From: Saccoglossus kowalevskii
Lineage: Eukaryota; Hemichordata; Enteropneusta; Harrimaniidae
Direction: 5' to 3'
DNA: 64,000 bases
NCBI RefSeq assembly: GCF_000003605.2
Contig: NW_003151258.1
Location: 200,444-264,443, forward strand
The notes beneath the pieces are model-generated. The model ran no database searches, was not told the DNA's origin, and saw nothing but the letters and a program-made list of their open reading frames with translations. Both the position numbers and the translations under genes were made by a program. Shown in pieces: positions 36,746-49,659 of the stretch. Each line of letters begins with the position of its first letter. The stretch's first letter is position 1.

Positions 36746-39700
36746 GAAATGATGACTTTGACTGCTGTGCAAACTAATGAGTACACTGACAGATTTCCAA
36801 ACTTTAATTAGGTGATTTTTTGGTGATAGGAAGGTAACGGAGAGTCACCGGTGGTTATTATTGCCCAGGTCAAACATCGAGCTCGTGTTTTTAATAGAAG
36901 AGCACATTAAATTGTGGGAATATCAATGTCATCAACACAAATGTCGCACAGGCACGACGAGACACACAACCTTCAAATCGCTCAAAATATTGCGTATCTA
37001 AATACTAAGGAAGAACCATCGTGGTTTTCTGAGTACAGTTATATTGTTGTTATGGCCCCCCGCAAAAGTAAAACCATCGACCCCTTAGCGTTCCACCTCT
37101 TTTAGGTACCATAACCTAGTCTAAGTGGCTAGTACATTCCATTGCGAGATTGCGCAGTTAATACGTGTTTACATATATTTTGCCATTCCAGCCACTATCA
37201 CCGTAAGATTAATAACACTTATACGACCAAGAACGAACACAATGTACATTACATTCCACCTGTGTTCAGTGGCGTAGGTCGCACGAGGTAACCCAACGGT
37301 TACTGTATGAATGCCCGGAGCCTGAGCGCTGTCACCAACTTGAACTTTGTGGTGTACGTATAGCTTAAAAACTGACGACAACCGTCATGAGAAAACCATA
37401 TTGCGGACATCATGGCTATCTTGGAGGATTTCTTTTTTAGAACAGTATCAACTTGTCTTGATTAAGTCCATTCACTTATAATGTTTGCTTATAATTTTTT
37501 TTTCTTCTAATTTCGTCGTGACTCCACGCAAGACAATGTCACATACGTACGTACCGGTAATTCAGACTGCATGAGTACATGTAAAGTTGATTTTTATTTT
37601 AATACGTTTTTTATGTACGACAAACATAAATGGTCGTAATTATTATAATTAATATATTGTCAGCGTCAATAATGTGACATCGAACATGAGCAATAAGAAT
37701 ATGTTCAACATATATCTTCTGTGGACGCCATAAGCGTGCACGTCTACGTTGATTTATTGGACACAAGTATTTCCGGATTCTGTTTGACGCGCTTACATTA
37801 AACATACCAATGTCTGACTAGTAATTACAGTCCAATTAATGTACAATTTACTAAACAACACCAGGGAATACAGATATCTGAGTAATAATTCATGTATGTT
37901 TGTTGTTGTTACGAGGAAATGGTCCGCCCATGAAGTTAAAAGTAAAATTAATAGTCACATCCTGAATTAGGTGCATTAAACTGAACTCGCAGTCATGTAA
38001 TAATTTACGACATATTACGACTCATTCCAAGTTTTAAAACGGAACCAATGGAATTTAGAAATTCCTGCGCACACGTTCGTGGCGAACCACAAGAACTGAC
38101 AGCCAATTAAAAATGTCACAGAGGGCAGCAATGGCGGAGTCATGATATCCGGATACCGTAATATCGAAAATAGGTCAGAAACAACACATTTGAAAACAAT
38201 CTGCAAAATTCGGGCTGTTTAAAAATTATCCGACAAATTATAAAAAAAAATAATGTTTTGTAATGAATCGACCGAAATGTTTCGTGTTCGTGGGTGGCGT
38301 ATATCCACGCTACAGAAGTCTACAAGTAAACCTGAGTGACGTCACCACTGCCAACAATTCGAAACGACTAGAATAATATGTGTATGACGAATTCGTCCTC
38401 TCTGTGTTAGTTTCGATTCATTCATTACCGGAAACGTCGGCACCCATTCCTCGACATTATCCCGATCATAACTCAGTGGGCTTGCCCAGTGCGCCGCGTT
38501 TGCGGGGGAGGCACATGTCACGTGATACCCCCTTGTTAACCAGACAAGACAAGTACCGGAAGTGCGTTTAATAACACTTAATTTAATTTGTCTGCGATCC
38601 ACAACCTCGACATCGAACAGGAAAGACACTGGACACGTCTGGGGAGGTTACCTGGACTCACTGCAGCCGTTATCTCACCAGGGCTCGCTTAACCGATATA
38701 CGATCATGAGTCTGGTATACTGTATTGTACAACATTATATCTCTCAGGAATCGTCTGGCACGGTTTATATAACATGCAAATCATTGTTACTAAAGGACTA
38801 TACCATAATTTCTGTGGGGGTAGATGGGTCAATTTTTTTTCCTTCACTGAGCAAGGTATAATTGTAGCTTTCGAAATAACTCAGATTCCCCTCATGGAAT
38901 AGGAGATTTTTTGTTAATTGCGAGATTTCGCGTATTACAAGATAGACGCGGAATGAAGATCTGTCGCAAAAATCGAATAGTTTTATTGTGAAATTGAGCC
39001 CAGCTTAACTCCTCAGCTGAAAAATGCCCGTCTCTATTGATGACACACAACACAATATAACAAACTGGACAATTTGAAAAACAATAAATAAAAAAAAAGA
39101 CCAACCTGCAGCTGCGTTTTCCGGGGTACCTTCTTCATTTGTTTCGGCGATTGCTGTGTTTTTTTCATTCAGATTTGGACTATATATTACTGTGAATTCG
39201 TATTATTTACTTCAGAATATCACAGCAGTAGATTGTCCACTTAATAAGAACTATACAACACCGCGAACTCTGTGTTTCATGGACGCACAGCGATTTCAAA
39301 TAGAATGTTATTTATTTACGTCGATGTTTTACACCTATTTCTTCTACGCATGGGTGTGGGAGCTCAAAACAAACACCCGAACACTCGTGTTTCTTAATTC
39401 GCGTTCCTCGCCTAAATAACTTAACGGCAATCAGAGCGGAGACTACCCGAAACACTCGTTGGCTTAAATGGACTGGTTCATCGTCATCGAGTGTCATAAA
39501 TCCAATACAATGGAGTCTATTTACAGGAAAACTATTTTAAAAGCAAGTCCCGGTACTACCTACCCCGGGAGGAATTGCCGCTGAAACACTGACTACGATT
39601 GTTGACGTGCAAGTTCTGTCGTTCCGAAATGCAAGAAGTCCACCAACTTTGTCGATCTCGCAGTTACACATAAACCCAAAACGCCGCAGGCGATGGAATA

Positions 39701-41141
39701 CCGTCCCACGCCGGAATGACGAATGTCTGCTTTACATGGAAGTTTTGACTACATCGCATTATGTCAATAGAGGGAGAAGCGTAATACCTTACCTAATCGT
39801 GTGGTTTGAGGGCGCGATACGAACTTGAACGGCAAAGCACGTTATTTCGCCGATAGCTAAATGTTAGGTGCAATATTATCAATGAATGTTGATCGACATA
39901 TCATTATATTGTTTTAATCAATCTTGGATTAGAATTATGATGCTCGAAAGCAAAGATCACCATAGCCATAAAAGTCTATTTTGAGTTACTGGTCTACAAA
40001 ACAATATAAGATTAACGTTTGGAAAATTACCAGAAAGGAATTCCAACCGAAGAAATGCTAGCATGACGAGACCGGTTTTGGAGCCACGGGTTGCTAGGCT
40101 ACCATATGCGGAACAGTGCCCGGGGGCAGTTGATACATAGCTGGGTAGGGAGGTGCCCCTGAGTGCTCAAAAGTGTGACCACTTTTATACCTCAGGCTGG
40201 ATAGTGGCAAAATCTATACCCATATTTATACCAAAGTACCATTTCTGTCATCACTGTTTATTCCAAATAAACCATCTCTAATAGAAGCACATGTAAGCCA
40301 ACAGTTGCATTGTATATTGATTTATTAAAATATGTATTTTGACCATAGAAACACCTATCACTTACACACGAGCATATTATTAACACAATGTTAATAAATA
40401 TCACCGATATTTATACCTATCTTGACCGGAAATAGAACCGAAACTTATACCTAAAATCCAAAAAACGAGACCCACTTCAGGAGAACGTCCCCATTAGGCA
40501 AGTTCTATGTATTGCAACCCCACCCCACCCCCCACCCGGGGGCAATATCGAGTTCGTACGTGAAAGGCGAAGGTCTTTACTTCCTTACTTACTTTACTTC
40601 ACGAATAGGCAGTGTTTTATACAGTTATCTTCAGAATGTTGAACATCTTGATATCTGCACATTCTAACGCATATCTGCAATCTTGTGAACAATGGTAGCA
40701 AATGGAATGCTACCCATGCGTTTCTGACTTGTGTATTTATTTCGGAAAAACTGTCAAATAATTAACATGCAAATGCAATTGTCATAACAATTGACCAATT
40801 TGTAATAGTAAATTAATTCACTTGAAATCGACACATACTCTGCAAGACAATATACACAAATGTTCACCCTATGTCACGAAGCAACATTTACAATTATAAT
40901 TTGGTTCTATATATCTGACCACAGCAAACAATAGTAAATTGCCATAATACAGTATCAACAAACTGACTTGTTTCACTGGGTTTCCTAAATCAACATGCTC
41001 TGTATCGTGATCTCACATTTTTAGATAATCAGATTATATTACCTTTGATTAACGTTCTACATTTAGAACGATTGGTAATAAAATCACTCTTTGTAATCAC
41101 GAGACCACGTGACCAGTAACGTAGGACAAGAGGACTTGATA
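36746..41141. other. Long noncoding stretch
   Basis: CpG-rich in places (38400-38660, 39600-39830). Frames at 38342-38629 (minus), 38562-38861, 39156-39419 and 39607-39828 (plus) overlap each other and carry no recognisable domain. A C/G-rich spot lies near 40518-40542. An exon could be hidden here, but I cannot support one. Confidence 0.45.
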
Positions 41142-41476
41142 CCCTACTCATAAATGACAATACCCAGAATGCCATTTTGCAATAAGTCACACTTCCGGTT
41201 AATCATAGATGATTGACTTTAAATAAAGTTGGGAATCACCAATCTATGGTTTTTCGAGAAAATATATATTAGTGATTTGCGGACATTGTAAAACACATTT
41301 ACTATTAGTTCCTATGAAAGAGATATTATTATATATCTCAAATTGTAAGTGACCCAGGCTGATATGGATTTTTTCGGAATTATTCCAAAAATAATAGTTT
41401 TAAAACATGTGTTCTGGACTATTGAAGTATTTAAAAAATATTTTGAATAATATTAGGACATTTTTTTCTCAAAAAG
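41142..41476 (-). mobile_element. Copy of TIR element family D, one end worn
   Basis: CCTACTCATAAATGACAATA at the left matches the reverse complement of the right end of 27377-27803. Matches continue through AAAGTTGGGAATCACC and ATATTAGGACATTTTTTTCT to the region of the other end. Confidence 0.65.
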
Positions 41477-41638
41477 GGGTTGCCGTTCCATGTTACCATA
41501 ACAATATAGCTTCATGGTTGTAATTCTCAATCAAACCTTATAAATACCCGGATGTTACGTATACATGTGCGTTGTTTATTAACCTCTGCCATAGCCGCAT
41601 TGTCGCATACGACTTATTTACCACTTCCGTGTCACTGA

Positions 41639-41850
41639 GAATGTTCTAGAACCGTACTGTGTCTGGGTGGAATATTCTAGATTTTTTTTAGAAAATGGTT
41701 GAATAGATAATAGAATACTGTAGGAGGCAATAGAAGGTAATGGAACATTCTAGAATTTTATAGTAAATTCCAGACTCATTATGTATGCTGATGTAATGGT
41801 CTATTTATAGACAGTGGGGGTATATATAGAGGAGTTGTTCAGCACTGAGA
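41639..41850 (+). promoter_or_regulatory. TATA promoter with three heat-shock elements
   Basis: Two perfect three-part heat-shock elements (GAAnnTTCnnGAA) are present: GAATGTTCTAGAA at 41639-41651 and GAACATTCTAGAA at 41743-41755. A two-part one, GAATATTCTAG, lies at 41670-41680. A TATATATA box follows at 41821-41828, about 65-180 bp downstream. This is the layout of an HSF-driven promoter. No heat-shock protein is coded downstream, and the longest frame (41940-42134, 64 codons) is unrecognised. It could also be a solo LTR of an old retroelement with its own promoter. I see no partner LTR. Confidence 0.55.
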
Positions 41851-42494
41851 TCAGATCGGAGATCTCGTTGAATTGTATTGGAGTTTAAATATCTAGTCAT
41901 TGGAGTAGTGGAGTTTTACCGCGTTATTGTACTTGATGTTTGCAGAGTATAATAATACCAGTACCAGCTGAAACCTCATCTGTTGGCTCCGTGTTCGTAT
42001 TTTATCATCGCCGCCAGGGAAGTCTTTCTGTTACTGTTGCCATTTTGGTATTTGAACCATCACACCTGTACTATACCAATTACGGTAATATTACGTTGCG
42101 TGTGACACGCATATATGAGGATGACAAATTTTAACACTCGTAATTAAAATCAGTATGTTTATTAGTAAGTAAAAAATACAAATAAGTAGCGCCTTGACTT
42201 ACACTTTCTAAAACAATTGTGAATTGGCTAATAATAATTACCACTTCTTCCATTCACCAATGAAAACACAATTATATTTGTAATTGAGGTTCTGAACCAA
42301 GAACAGTTTTCTTAAGCTCACGATGCCTTACAAAACCGATTGAGATAGAGTCAGCCCTTTCGTAACTACATGACAGGCGCCAGCTTGCGACGAAGAACAC
42401 AACTTATTCGACTACCGCTGAGGGCAGCACGCTTACACAGGAAGGCCAAACGACGTTACACTGTAAACCATGGTTGCTAATAATCCTGTGTGAA
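41851..42494. other. Region downstream of the heat-shock-type promoter
   Basis: No gene was recognised. Any transcript would be short-coding or noncoding. Confidence 0.4.
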
Positions 42495-42700
42495 TGCTTT
42501 AATTAGTTGATCGTTTTTAACTGCGTCATTTTCGTCGATAAGTAAGATCCACTAAATTAAATATATGTAATCATGTAAAACAACAATTGAACCCATTGTT
42601 TTCCTGTCGAGTTTGTGAACTTTAAAACTTTAAATTGCTCAAAACATTAAAATAGCCTGAGCGATATTAAATTCCAGTGAAAATAAATGATTTCACAGTA
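42495..42700 (+). mobile_element. Small TIR element, family H
   Basis: GATCCACTAAATTAAATATA and the right end CCAGTGAAAATAAATGATTT then CACAGTA match 2404-2604 in the opposite orientation. Confidence 0.55.
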
Positions 42701-43144
42701 CCATGACACAATATATATGCGAAGTGACAGCTCATTACTAAAATACGTCACTCACGGCGCAAAATATCACTTTTCTTAGCAAGGGTACTTTGAAATATGC
42801 ATATACACGGCGCTTGTCAACGAGTGAAGACACGTATTAAGACTCAGAATATGCATCACGTCTCTGATAACAAGTTTGTCTGTGTAGGTTATGTTCATTG
42901 AACGGATATGACGTAAAACACAGTGTCACACTATCGAAGTATATTTGCTGCGCCTTTTCTGTATCTAAAGAGACTATTTGCCTGTTTTATGTGCACGTCT
43001 AATCTTTTGAGACAAAATGTCCACGAATTTTAAAAACAAAAAAAATGGAGGTTTCTGTTGTAAAAGGTACCTGAAGTTGACTTTGACTTTCAACAGTTGG
43101 TATATACCAGTAGTACCGTCCTTAGTTCGTGCAATGGACACAAG

Positions 43145-43150
43145 TTTATT
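43145..43150 (-). terminator. Candidate poly(A) signal of the first GCNT-like gene
   Basis: AATAAA on the minus strand, 117 bp beyond the stop codon at 43267. Confidence 0.45.
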
Positions 43151-43266
43151 AAAAATTACGACATAATCCTATGAATAATCAAGATGACAAGGATTGTGGG
43201 TATGTGTAGGATTTAACTCACAAAAGATGTACTGCCAACGTACCCAATGATTTCAAACAAGCATAC

Positions 43267-44637
43267 CTACGGAAGCTGCCAGCGAAGAGCACCACCAGAC
43301 GGTTTCCACGAACGATCTTTGACGAACTGTTGGTACATAGAGATGTTCAATGCCGTCGGGTGAAAGGTACGATAGTTGATAATTTCTTCCAAACATTCTA
43401 AAACCAAACTATCAAATTTTACATTGAACTTATTGGCGAATAGATGCGGTTGTGTAACTAGCCAAGAGAGATCACGCCATGAATATACGCAGACGTTCCG
43501 AACATACTGACCATGACAAGGAGTTGAATGATTGTACCACGCCGTGATTCTGGACAGTGCGTTAAATGGCCTTTCCAACTTTACCGGGCCTGGGCCACCA
43601 GGGGCCTCGTCAAGATATGCTAGACTATTGAAGAACTGTTCCTCGGGCGATTTTGTGTCGTTCAGCCACATTAAGAATCGCTTAGCGATGTCACTATTGT
43701 GCAAAAACTCGACGAATTCCCTTGATAAGCTTGTATGAACGGTGCCCTTTTTGATGGTCTTAAGGGGACATATCTCAGTTTTTCTGATTGACGTACGACG
43801 TATCAGACCATTGACGAATGTGTGTCTGTAAATCAAACGTTCTGTCGGTACCTCCATAACTATGTTAATGTCGTTTTGTCCCCGTAACTCTTTTAATATT
43901 TTTACTATCTCTAAATTGGTTTTTAAAGGAAATTCCTGTCCGGGTAAATAAATGAAATATTTCCATTTTTTGTTCCGTTTTAACACATCTCTCTGACAGT
44001 TCATCTCGGCATGTATCTGGGAAACCGAGGCGTAAATAACCTTTTCAAGACGTGATGATATGAATACATTATCAAAACATCCACTTATCGACTCCATTGC
44101 TCTGTGTAACACAGCTGGTGACTTTCTGTCCACGTGTATACAGTAGATATTATGTGGTCTGTAAATAGTCCGGAGTAACTGTTCAACTTGGTGTGCGGAT
44201 GTATACATCAAAATTCCAAAAGCTAGTGGGAAATCTTCCTCTTCTTTCGTAACCGGTTTCCGACCGTATCCTCGTTCATTGACAAAACGTGTGCAGTTTT
44301 TTGTAAGAGTTGCAAAACCACGATCGGCAACGAGAGTTGAAGTTAAACGGTTGATTGTTTTGTTTACAATTTCTTCATGGATGATGCCATCTCCTTTTAT
44401 CAGATTTGCACACATCATAGGTATTTCTTGACTGGGATTATTGCTTGCATAGGCTGCTGCTGCGTTGTCCGGTTTTTCTTTCGCGTCTCCTGTACTTGTG
44501 GTGAGGCTGCGTTCAGTTTGTTTTACCTGATTATATACCGGGCTTCCACTGCCAGGTCTTGACTGTTTGACTAGCTTGTATGCAAGTACAGCAAATAGAA
44601 TACACAACGTTAACCATTTCCGTTTACATCTCACCAT
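43267..44637 (-). CDS. Core-2/I-branching beta-1,6-GlcNAc-transferase-like enzyme (GT14), copy 1
   Basis: A type II Golgi enzyme expected to add beta-1,6-GlcNAc to O-glycans or poly-lactosamine chains. I start it at the Met at 44637, giving 456 residues. A splice acceptor (TTTTCAATTTCAG) ends 10 bp upstream, so the longer open frame reads into an intron. The N-terminus is a short basic tail (MVRCKRK) plus a membrane anchor (WLTLCILFAVLAYKLV). The catalytic domain has FPLAFGI, RTIYRPHNIYCIHVD, EFPLKTNLEIV and HLFANKF, all typical of C2GnT. Numbered from the upstream Met at 44730, Cys 107, 146, 197, 218, 245, 405, 414 and 446 fall at nearly the same spacing as the eight disulfide cysteines remembered for mouse C2GnT1. 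The free Cys is Pro263. Catalytic Glu is E364 in SPEEQ. Five N-glycosylation sequons are present. It looks intact. The exact acceptor (core 2, core 4 or I) cannot be told. Confidence 0.93.
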   Translation of the reverse strand: MVRCKRKWLTLCILFAVLAYKLVKQSRPGSGSPVYNQVKQTERSLTTSTGDAKEKPDNAAAAYASNNPSQEIPMMCANLIKGDGIIHEEIVNKTINRLTSTLVADRGFATLTKNCTRFVNERGYGRKPVTKEEEDFPLAFGILMYTSAHQVEQLLRTIYRPHNIYCIHVDRKSPAVLHRAMESISGCFDNVFISSRLEKVIYASVSQIHAEMNCQRDVLKRNKKWKYFIYLPGQEFPLKTNLEIVKILKELRGQNDINIVMEVPTERLIYRHTFVNGLIRRTSIRKTEICPLKTIKKGTVHTSLSREFVEFLHNSDIAKRFLMWLNDTKSPEEQFFNSLAYLDEAPGGPGPVKLERPFNALSRITAWYNHSTPCHGQYVRNVCVYSWRDLSWLVTQPHLFANKFNVKFDSLVLECLEEIINYRTFHPTALNISMYQQFVKDRSWKPSGGALRWQLP

Positions 44638-44647
44638 GACGACAAAT

Positions 44648-44662
44648 CTGAAATTGAAAACA
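44648..44662 (-). promoter_or_regulatory. Splice acceptor before the GCNT-like copy 1 coding exon
   Basis: TTTTCAATTTCAG on the minus strand, followed by ATTTGTCGTC and the ATG. This implies an intron in the 5' UTR, as in other GCNT genes whose coding part lies in one exon. The upstream exon was not found. Confidence 0.6.
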
Positions 44663-44814
44663 CACAGATAATGTATGCTGTATTGACTCACAATTATATT
44701 GCTGTATGTCATGTGAACAAAAGCCAACATTACTATCTCTAAACATGACGATCAACGCAAAGTTTTTCATCGCCAAAATATCATTCTCTAAAAAAATGGC
44801 TTTCAGCACCATAC

Positions 44815-44935
44815 ATGTATGCAACGCAACCAAACTGGCTCTCTCTAAACATGGTCATCAACACCACATGCAACGCAACCAAACTGACTCTCTCTAAACA
44901 TGGCCGTCGGCAACATGTGTGACTTGGTCAACAAT
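44815..44935. repeat. About 50-bp tandem repeat, two to three units
   Basis: GCAACGCAACCAAACTGGCT then CTCTCTAAACATGG recurs at about 44820 and 44870, with worn units on either side. Confidence 0.65.
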
Positions 44936-45125
44936 TCTCTCTCTAAAATGATTCCATCACCTCATGTTAAGTTAGGTCTTCTTCCCCCGTATCTTATTTC
45001 CATTTACAATACGACAATGTTAGCGTTTGGTGGTTATCTGCACAAAATATTGTTCTAATTTTCTGAAGCCACATGTATGAAATTAAGTTCTTGCCATGCA
45101 GAAAGTTATTCAGCTCCAACTTGAA

Positions 45126-45280
45126 GCGGGGGAGTCGTCATTTGCGCATGCGTCAAATGACAATAGCCTGTCATTGTTTACAAACAAGCGTCTACCCATG
45201 AGCCCTTGCGGTTTTAGCGTGTGTAGTTATCATCGCCTGGGACTCAATTCCCGTGCATGCGCAGGTGAAGACCCTCCCGC
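45126..45280 (-). mobile_element. Small TIR element (inner family), stand-alone copy
   Basis: From GCGGGGGAGTCGTCA to GACCCTCCCGC, with GCGCATGCG near both ends. It is the reverse of 16493-16629 and shares CATTGTTTACAAACAAGCGT in the middle. About 155 bp. Confidence 0.7.
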
Positions 45281-47079
45281 TTTAAAATGCTTTAAAATAC
45301 AGATTTTGCAGCTTTTCTAACTCTATTTTTTCATAAAAAAACAGTTTTGTATTGCCTAATCGATAGTTGTCCAGATTCACATGTCACCGCCAATATAAAC
45401 AAACCATCACACACTAGCCTAACAACTAATATAAGTTATTGCAAACCAATCCGCACAAGAGCCAGCTCCTTGCCGCTGCAGCCAAACGAAGTCAGACATA
45501 GAAATGGCCTGTAGCAAACACGCAAGTAAATGGAAATACGCAATCCGAATTGCGGACGACACAATCAACTATACACATAGAGAGCCCAGTATTAATGATT
45601 CAATACGAACCGCTCAACTTATAATTATACCAGAATACAACAACAGATGAAAAATGTTTCACCAACGTTAGAGCGGGAAAAACTACGACATTCAATTATC
45701 GTGTCATCTCCATTGTTACAGCGTAGGGGTTTATTTGGTATGTGATTTATTCTGATGAACTACCTTAGCACCGATATACTTTACACAATAGAGATATATA
45801 GCCTCGTAGTCCAATACAATAAACCCCTGAGACAAATCGTGCAAATCAAATGAAAACGTAAAACTGCAAACACATGCACTGTTATAAACATATCCTATAT
45901 TGACTAAATACTTCTGGGTGAAAGCACAGCCCCCGATGGTCGATTCAGCTTGCATAGAGATACGATATAAGGAGGTAGCAGTTAAATTGTTCCCCAGACA
46001 ATATGCCGAATTTACACTGTAATCTTATTTACCCTGACAATGTACGGTGTTCCTTCATTCATCCATGTGCTGTCAGACAGAAACAAAAGCTGTTCATTTT
46101 CGTGATTAAATTCCCGAACATTAAAACGTTCGATGGAATTTTCCCCATTGTTTGATTTGCTCATTGTAGTACAGGGCTTGACATTATATTGCTGTGGTAC
46201 CTGTTTCATCATGGCAATTTTCACAAGGACGTTGTTATCAAAGGAAAATATGGTGAATCAATTTAAAATTTGTTTCCAGAGTTTTATCCTTTTCAAAAAA
46301 GTACGTGTAAATATTCAAGTTTGGGGCGGGGATCAGCCAAGACTCGAGTATAATAATATTTACAGCCCCTCTACACACGCGAGTACACTTCAAGTGAAGT
46401 TTTACTACGTTTACCTTCCGCCAACATATATGGACGCAAATAATTGAAATGAATCGCCGATATGAATGTCATTCCAGGCAGTGGCCACATCACACACAAC
46501 AGTCATGATAACAATATCAATCATTGATCAGATATTAATTTAAATAATTTAAAAAAAAAACACAAAAAAAAGCAATTTTCTGACTTTCTCCCTTCCAGCC
46601 TTCTTGATTTCAAAAGAGGGATCATTATTAAATAAAAAAAAAGTCTGAAAACAAAACAAAACTGGAATAAATGATAAACTCATAAACAGGAATTTTGTTT
46701 TTGTGTCATATTTGTCATACTAACACTACATTACGTTTGTATTTTGTACGCAAATTACATTCAACCTATTCAGATGTTACGAGTCTCATACCGCTATACT
46801 AGTATATTAATTACAGTTTTTTTTATCTGAAACACAGACTTTTTCAATTATATGAGTTTTTTAATACCAGAATGGTCCCCGCATTGGGTGCCACCATGAC
46901 AATCCACCAGCCGTACGCGTGGTTCTGCTGTTCAGAACATATCGCACTTTAGTACACGATTATTAAACGTAATTGTTTCAAAATACTATTAAACGTGATA
47001 CAAATACTAGGCTTCGAACAACTGCACTACTAATTAATTATTAGTGTTATTACATATGATATAATGCATAATGCATTTG
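45281..47079. other. Noncoding stretch between the two GCNT-like genes
   Basis: The 104-codon plus frame at 46133-46447 has a hydrophobic start but no recognised family, and a rival frame lies on the other strand. No upstream exon of copy 1 could be fixed. Confidence 0.4.
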
Positions 47080-47176
47080 CTGTATATATTCTTGACATTA
47101 ACTGACTCAATGTTGTACCAAATCCAAAGTATTGTGATGCCTATATCAGTCTGATTAAAACAATTGTGCTATTATT
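47080..47176 (+). repeat. Interspersed repeat family G, copy 1
   Basis: GACTCAATGTTGTACCAAAT then GTGATGCCTATATCAGTCTG is shared with 56497-56603, and the second half also with 59345-59401. Confidence 0.6.
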
Positions 47177-49659
47177 CATACGGCAAACACGTGCAGCGAA
47201 TGATGAAGCAAGACAATGACGTCGATTGTACGAGTCTTATGAACCATGTACGAGTAATAGTCTTTAAACAAATGCAACGCACGTACTGTTGATAGTTTGT
47301 CGTGATGACGGCGTGTGGGATCTATCCCGGTATTGCAAAGCCGATACAAATCCATTGTTTCAGATACGAAAACCTTAATTATTATACAGTATAGTGACAT
47401 GAACCCTACAACAACGTAATTGAACTCAAACAAATACACCACAACAATTTTCAAAAAAAAAAAAAAAAACGATATCGAAACAAACCTTCTAGTAGTAAAC
47501 GAGCATCACAGTGTGACACCCGACTCTAAACCAATCAAATAATAATACATATATTTCCATACATACCTTAAATACTTAATTTCTAGTTAAAAATACATCA
47601 TGATGACGTAATTCTGAGTAAATACAGGTATGTATCAATTGTCGACACCGTTCTACAAAGTCAATCAGCGTGCAGCATTCGAGCTATCTTCCAGGTGACT
47701 TCCCTTCAGACACAGTGGCTACGCATGCGTTCAACTGGCAACAATATTGGGTAGATGTGTTCTATTTATCTGCAGACGAGGTAGTGCGCCAGTCGTTTGT
47801 TACTTTGTATCAAAGTCAGACAAAGACAATGATTGGCACGTTCAAATTATATGATGTCGTATGATTAGCTGGCCCACACAAATAAACTGTATTCCATATT
47901 TGCGAATAGTACAAGACCAACTAAACCCCCCGGTCGGCATTACGCATGCGTAATCATAATCTCGGTATAGACAGTATATTAGGGGCCGTAATGCCAGATT
48001 CGTCAGTCAATAACAATTTCATTGTCAAAACTATCAAACCCCCAACCAATCAACCCACAATCCAAACAACTAAAACATATATATATAACGGCGATCAATT
48101 TCCAATGTAGACCACCTAAGTAACAGCGGTTCCATATCTGAAACCAGTGCAGTCATATTATCGGGGACCTAGAATATCTAAAGCATAAATTTGATGAAAA
48201 GTATTTAGAGACGTGTTGAATCCATAATGAATTGACTACAGCGTTGAAGGCATATTGCAAATTGGTTCACTTTTCTTGTATGTAATCTAATCATTACGGA
48301 GTGACTGACACTGTCGTGAGGTGGCAGACTGCCAATGAAACACTTACACACTGACACATGAAATTAGAAACACTTTTCTGAAACTAGCGCCTTCTAGTAA
48401 TGGGGTTTTAGTAGAAATGTTATTCTATCGAGTTAAGATAACACATAAATGAAAATTAAAAAAAAATGTGGTCACCAGGCAATGTTGTCAATTCTACAAT
48501 ACATTGCAATTCTTTTTTTTCACACTTTTTATTTGCTTTGCGCTATGGATTACACTGATGTTAAACGCCAACTCATCAAATTTCAACCATGTTTGGTGTT
48601 TTGTTTGTATTCATTCGTACGTTATTATTTCAGAATCTCGTTGTCGTTTTTATAGCTAGGTCATGCTTACTCTAGTACACGATGACTCTCGGTAAGTCGT
48701 GTCATTTATTGTGGTACCCCCTCCGTTCAATCTTAGAATATTCAATATTATGCATGCGTCATCTCCCAATATTTTTGTCTGCCGACTTTCCGTGGAAGGA
48801 TGCAGTCATTTTCACCTAAAACATATCGCCATTTTCAAGATATTTAATTCTTATTATAATGCCATCGACAATTTTGGCATATTTTCACAATTTGAATGTA
48901 AATTAATCAGTTATTTGTACCATTTATAGCATATTTTTTTCTTATTTTATATAAGCCCTTTTTTATTTTTTTGTATCCTAGTGTTGTAAGTTATTGTACG
49001 GTTCCTGTATGATGACTCGTTCTTAATTTCAAATAAATATCACCATACAGCTGAATATGCGACTCTAATACCTTAGGATGTCATTTTTGTTACACTCCAT
49101 CTTCCACGCGGTACTGTCTTAGTAGTAAAGTAGATGCGCCCTCTGTAGTGAAGTTTGTTAAAATGAACTGCTAGTAAAATGATATGTATAATATATTTCG
49201 TTATTATTTTTCTCTTATTAGAACGTCCACTTATTGGGCAACTTTTTCATTACAGTATGATATGTCACTACCGTTTTTACTTTAATATATGGCCGACAAT
49301 TTACGATGCTTGGTATTATGATTATGTTATAGAAATTAATTGATAAGCTTGAAATTCGTTTCATTTAGACTGAAGCTGTCTTGAAATCAACTGTAGTAAA
49401 CAAATAGAGATAGTAATTGCTATTCATATCGCAACTGGTTTAATAGTCGAAATACTTAATTTACACTACTTTCTTGTTTTATTTTTATTTATTAGCGTGA
49501 AGTTTTCAATTTCTGTGCCAGTTTGTCTGGAACGTTTTTGAAATGTAACATGATAGAATATAGTATATCAGGTTGTTTCTCATTTGATAAAGTCCCAATG
49601 TTCTGTTGCATCTATCCGTAAAATGAAAGTTCACTCGAAATCAAATATGGGAACGTTGC
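47177..49659. other. Noncoding stretch
   Basis: A poly-A run lies near 47450-47470. Isolated CTCF-like cores (GCGCCTTCTAGTAATGG near 48385 and GCGCCCTCTGTAGTG at 49136) are present. Short AT-rich frames only. Confidence 0.45.

Noticed and set aside
46133-46447. 104-codon plus-strand frame between the GCNT-like genes
   Set aside because: No recognised domain, and it competes with an equally plain frame on the other strand.
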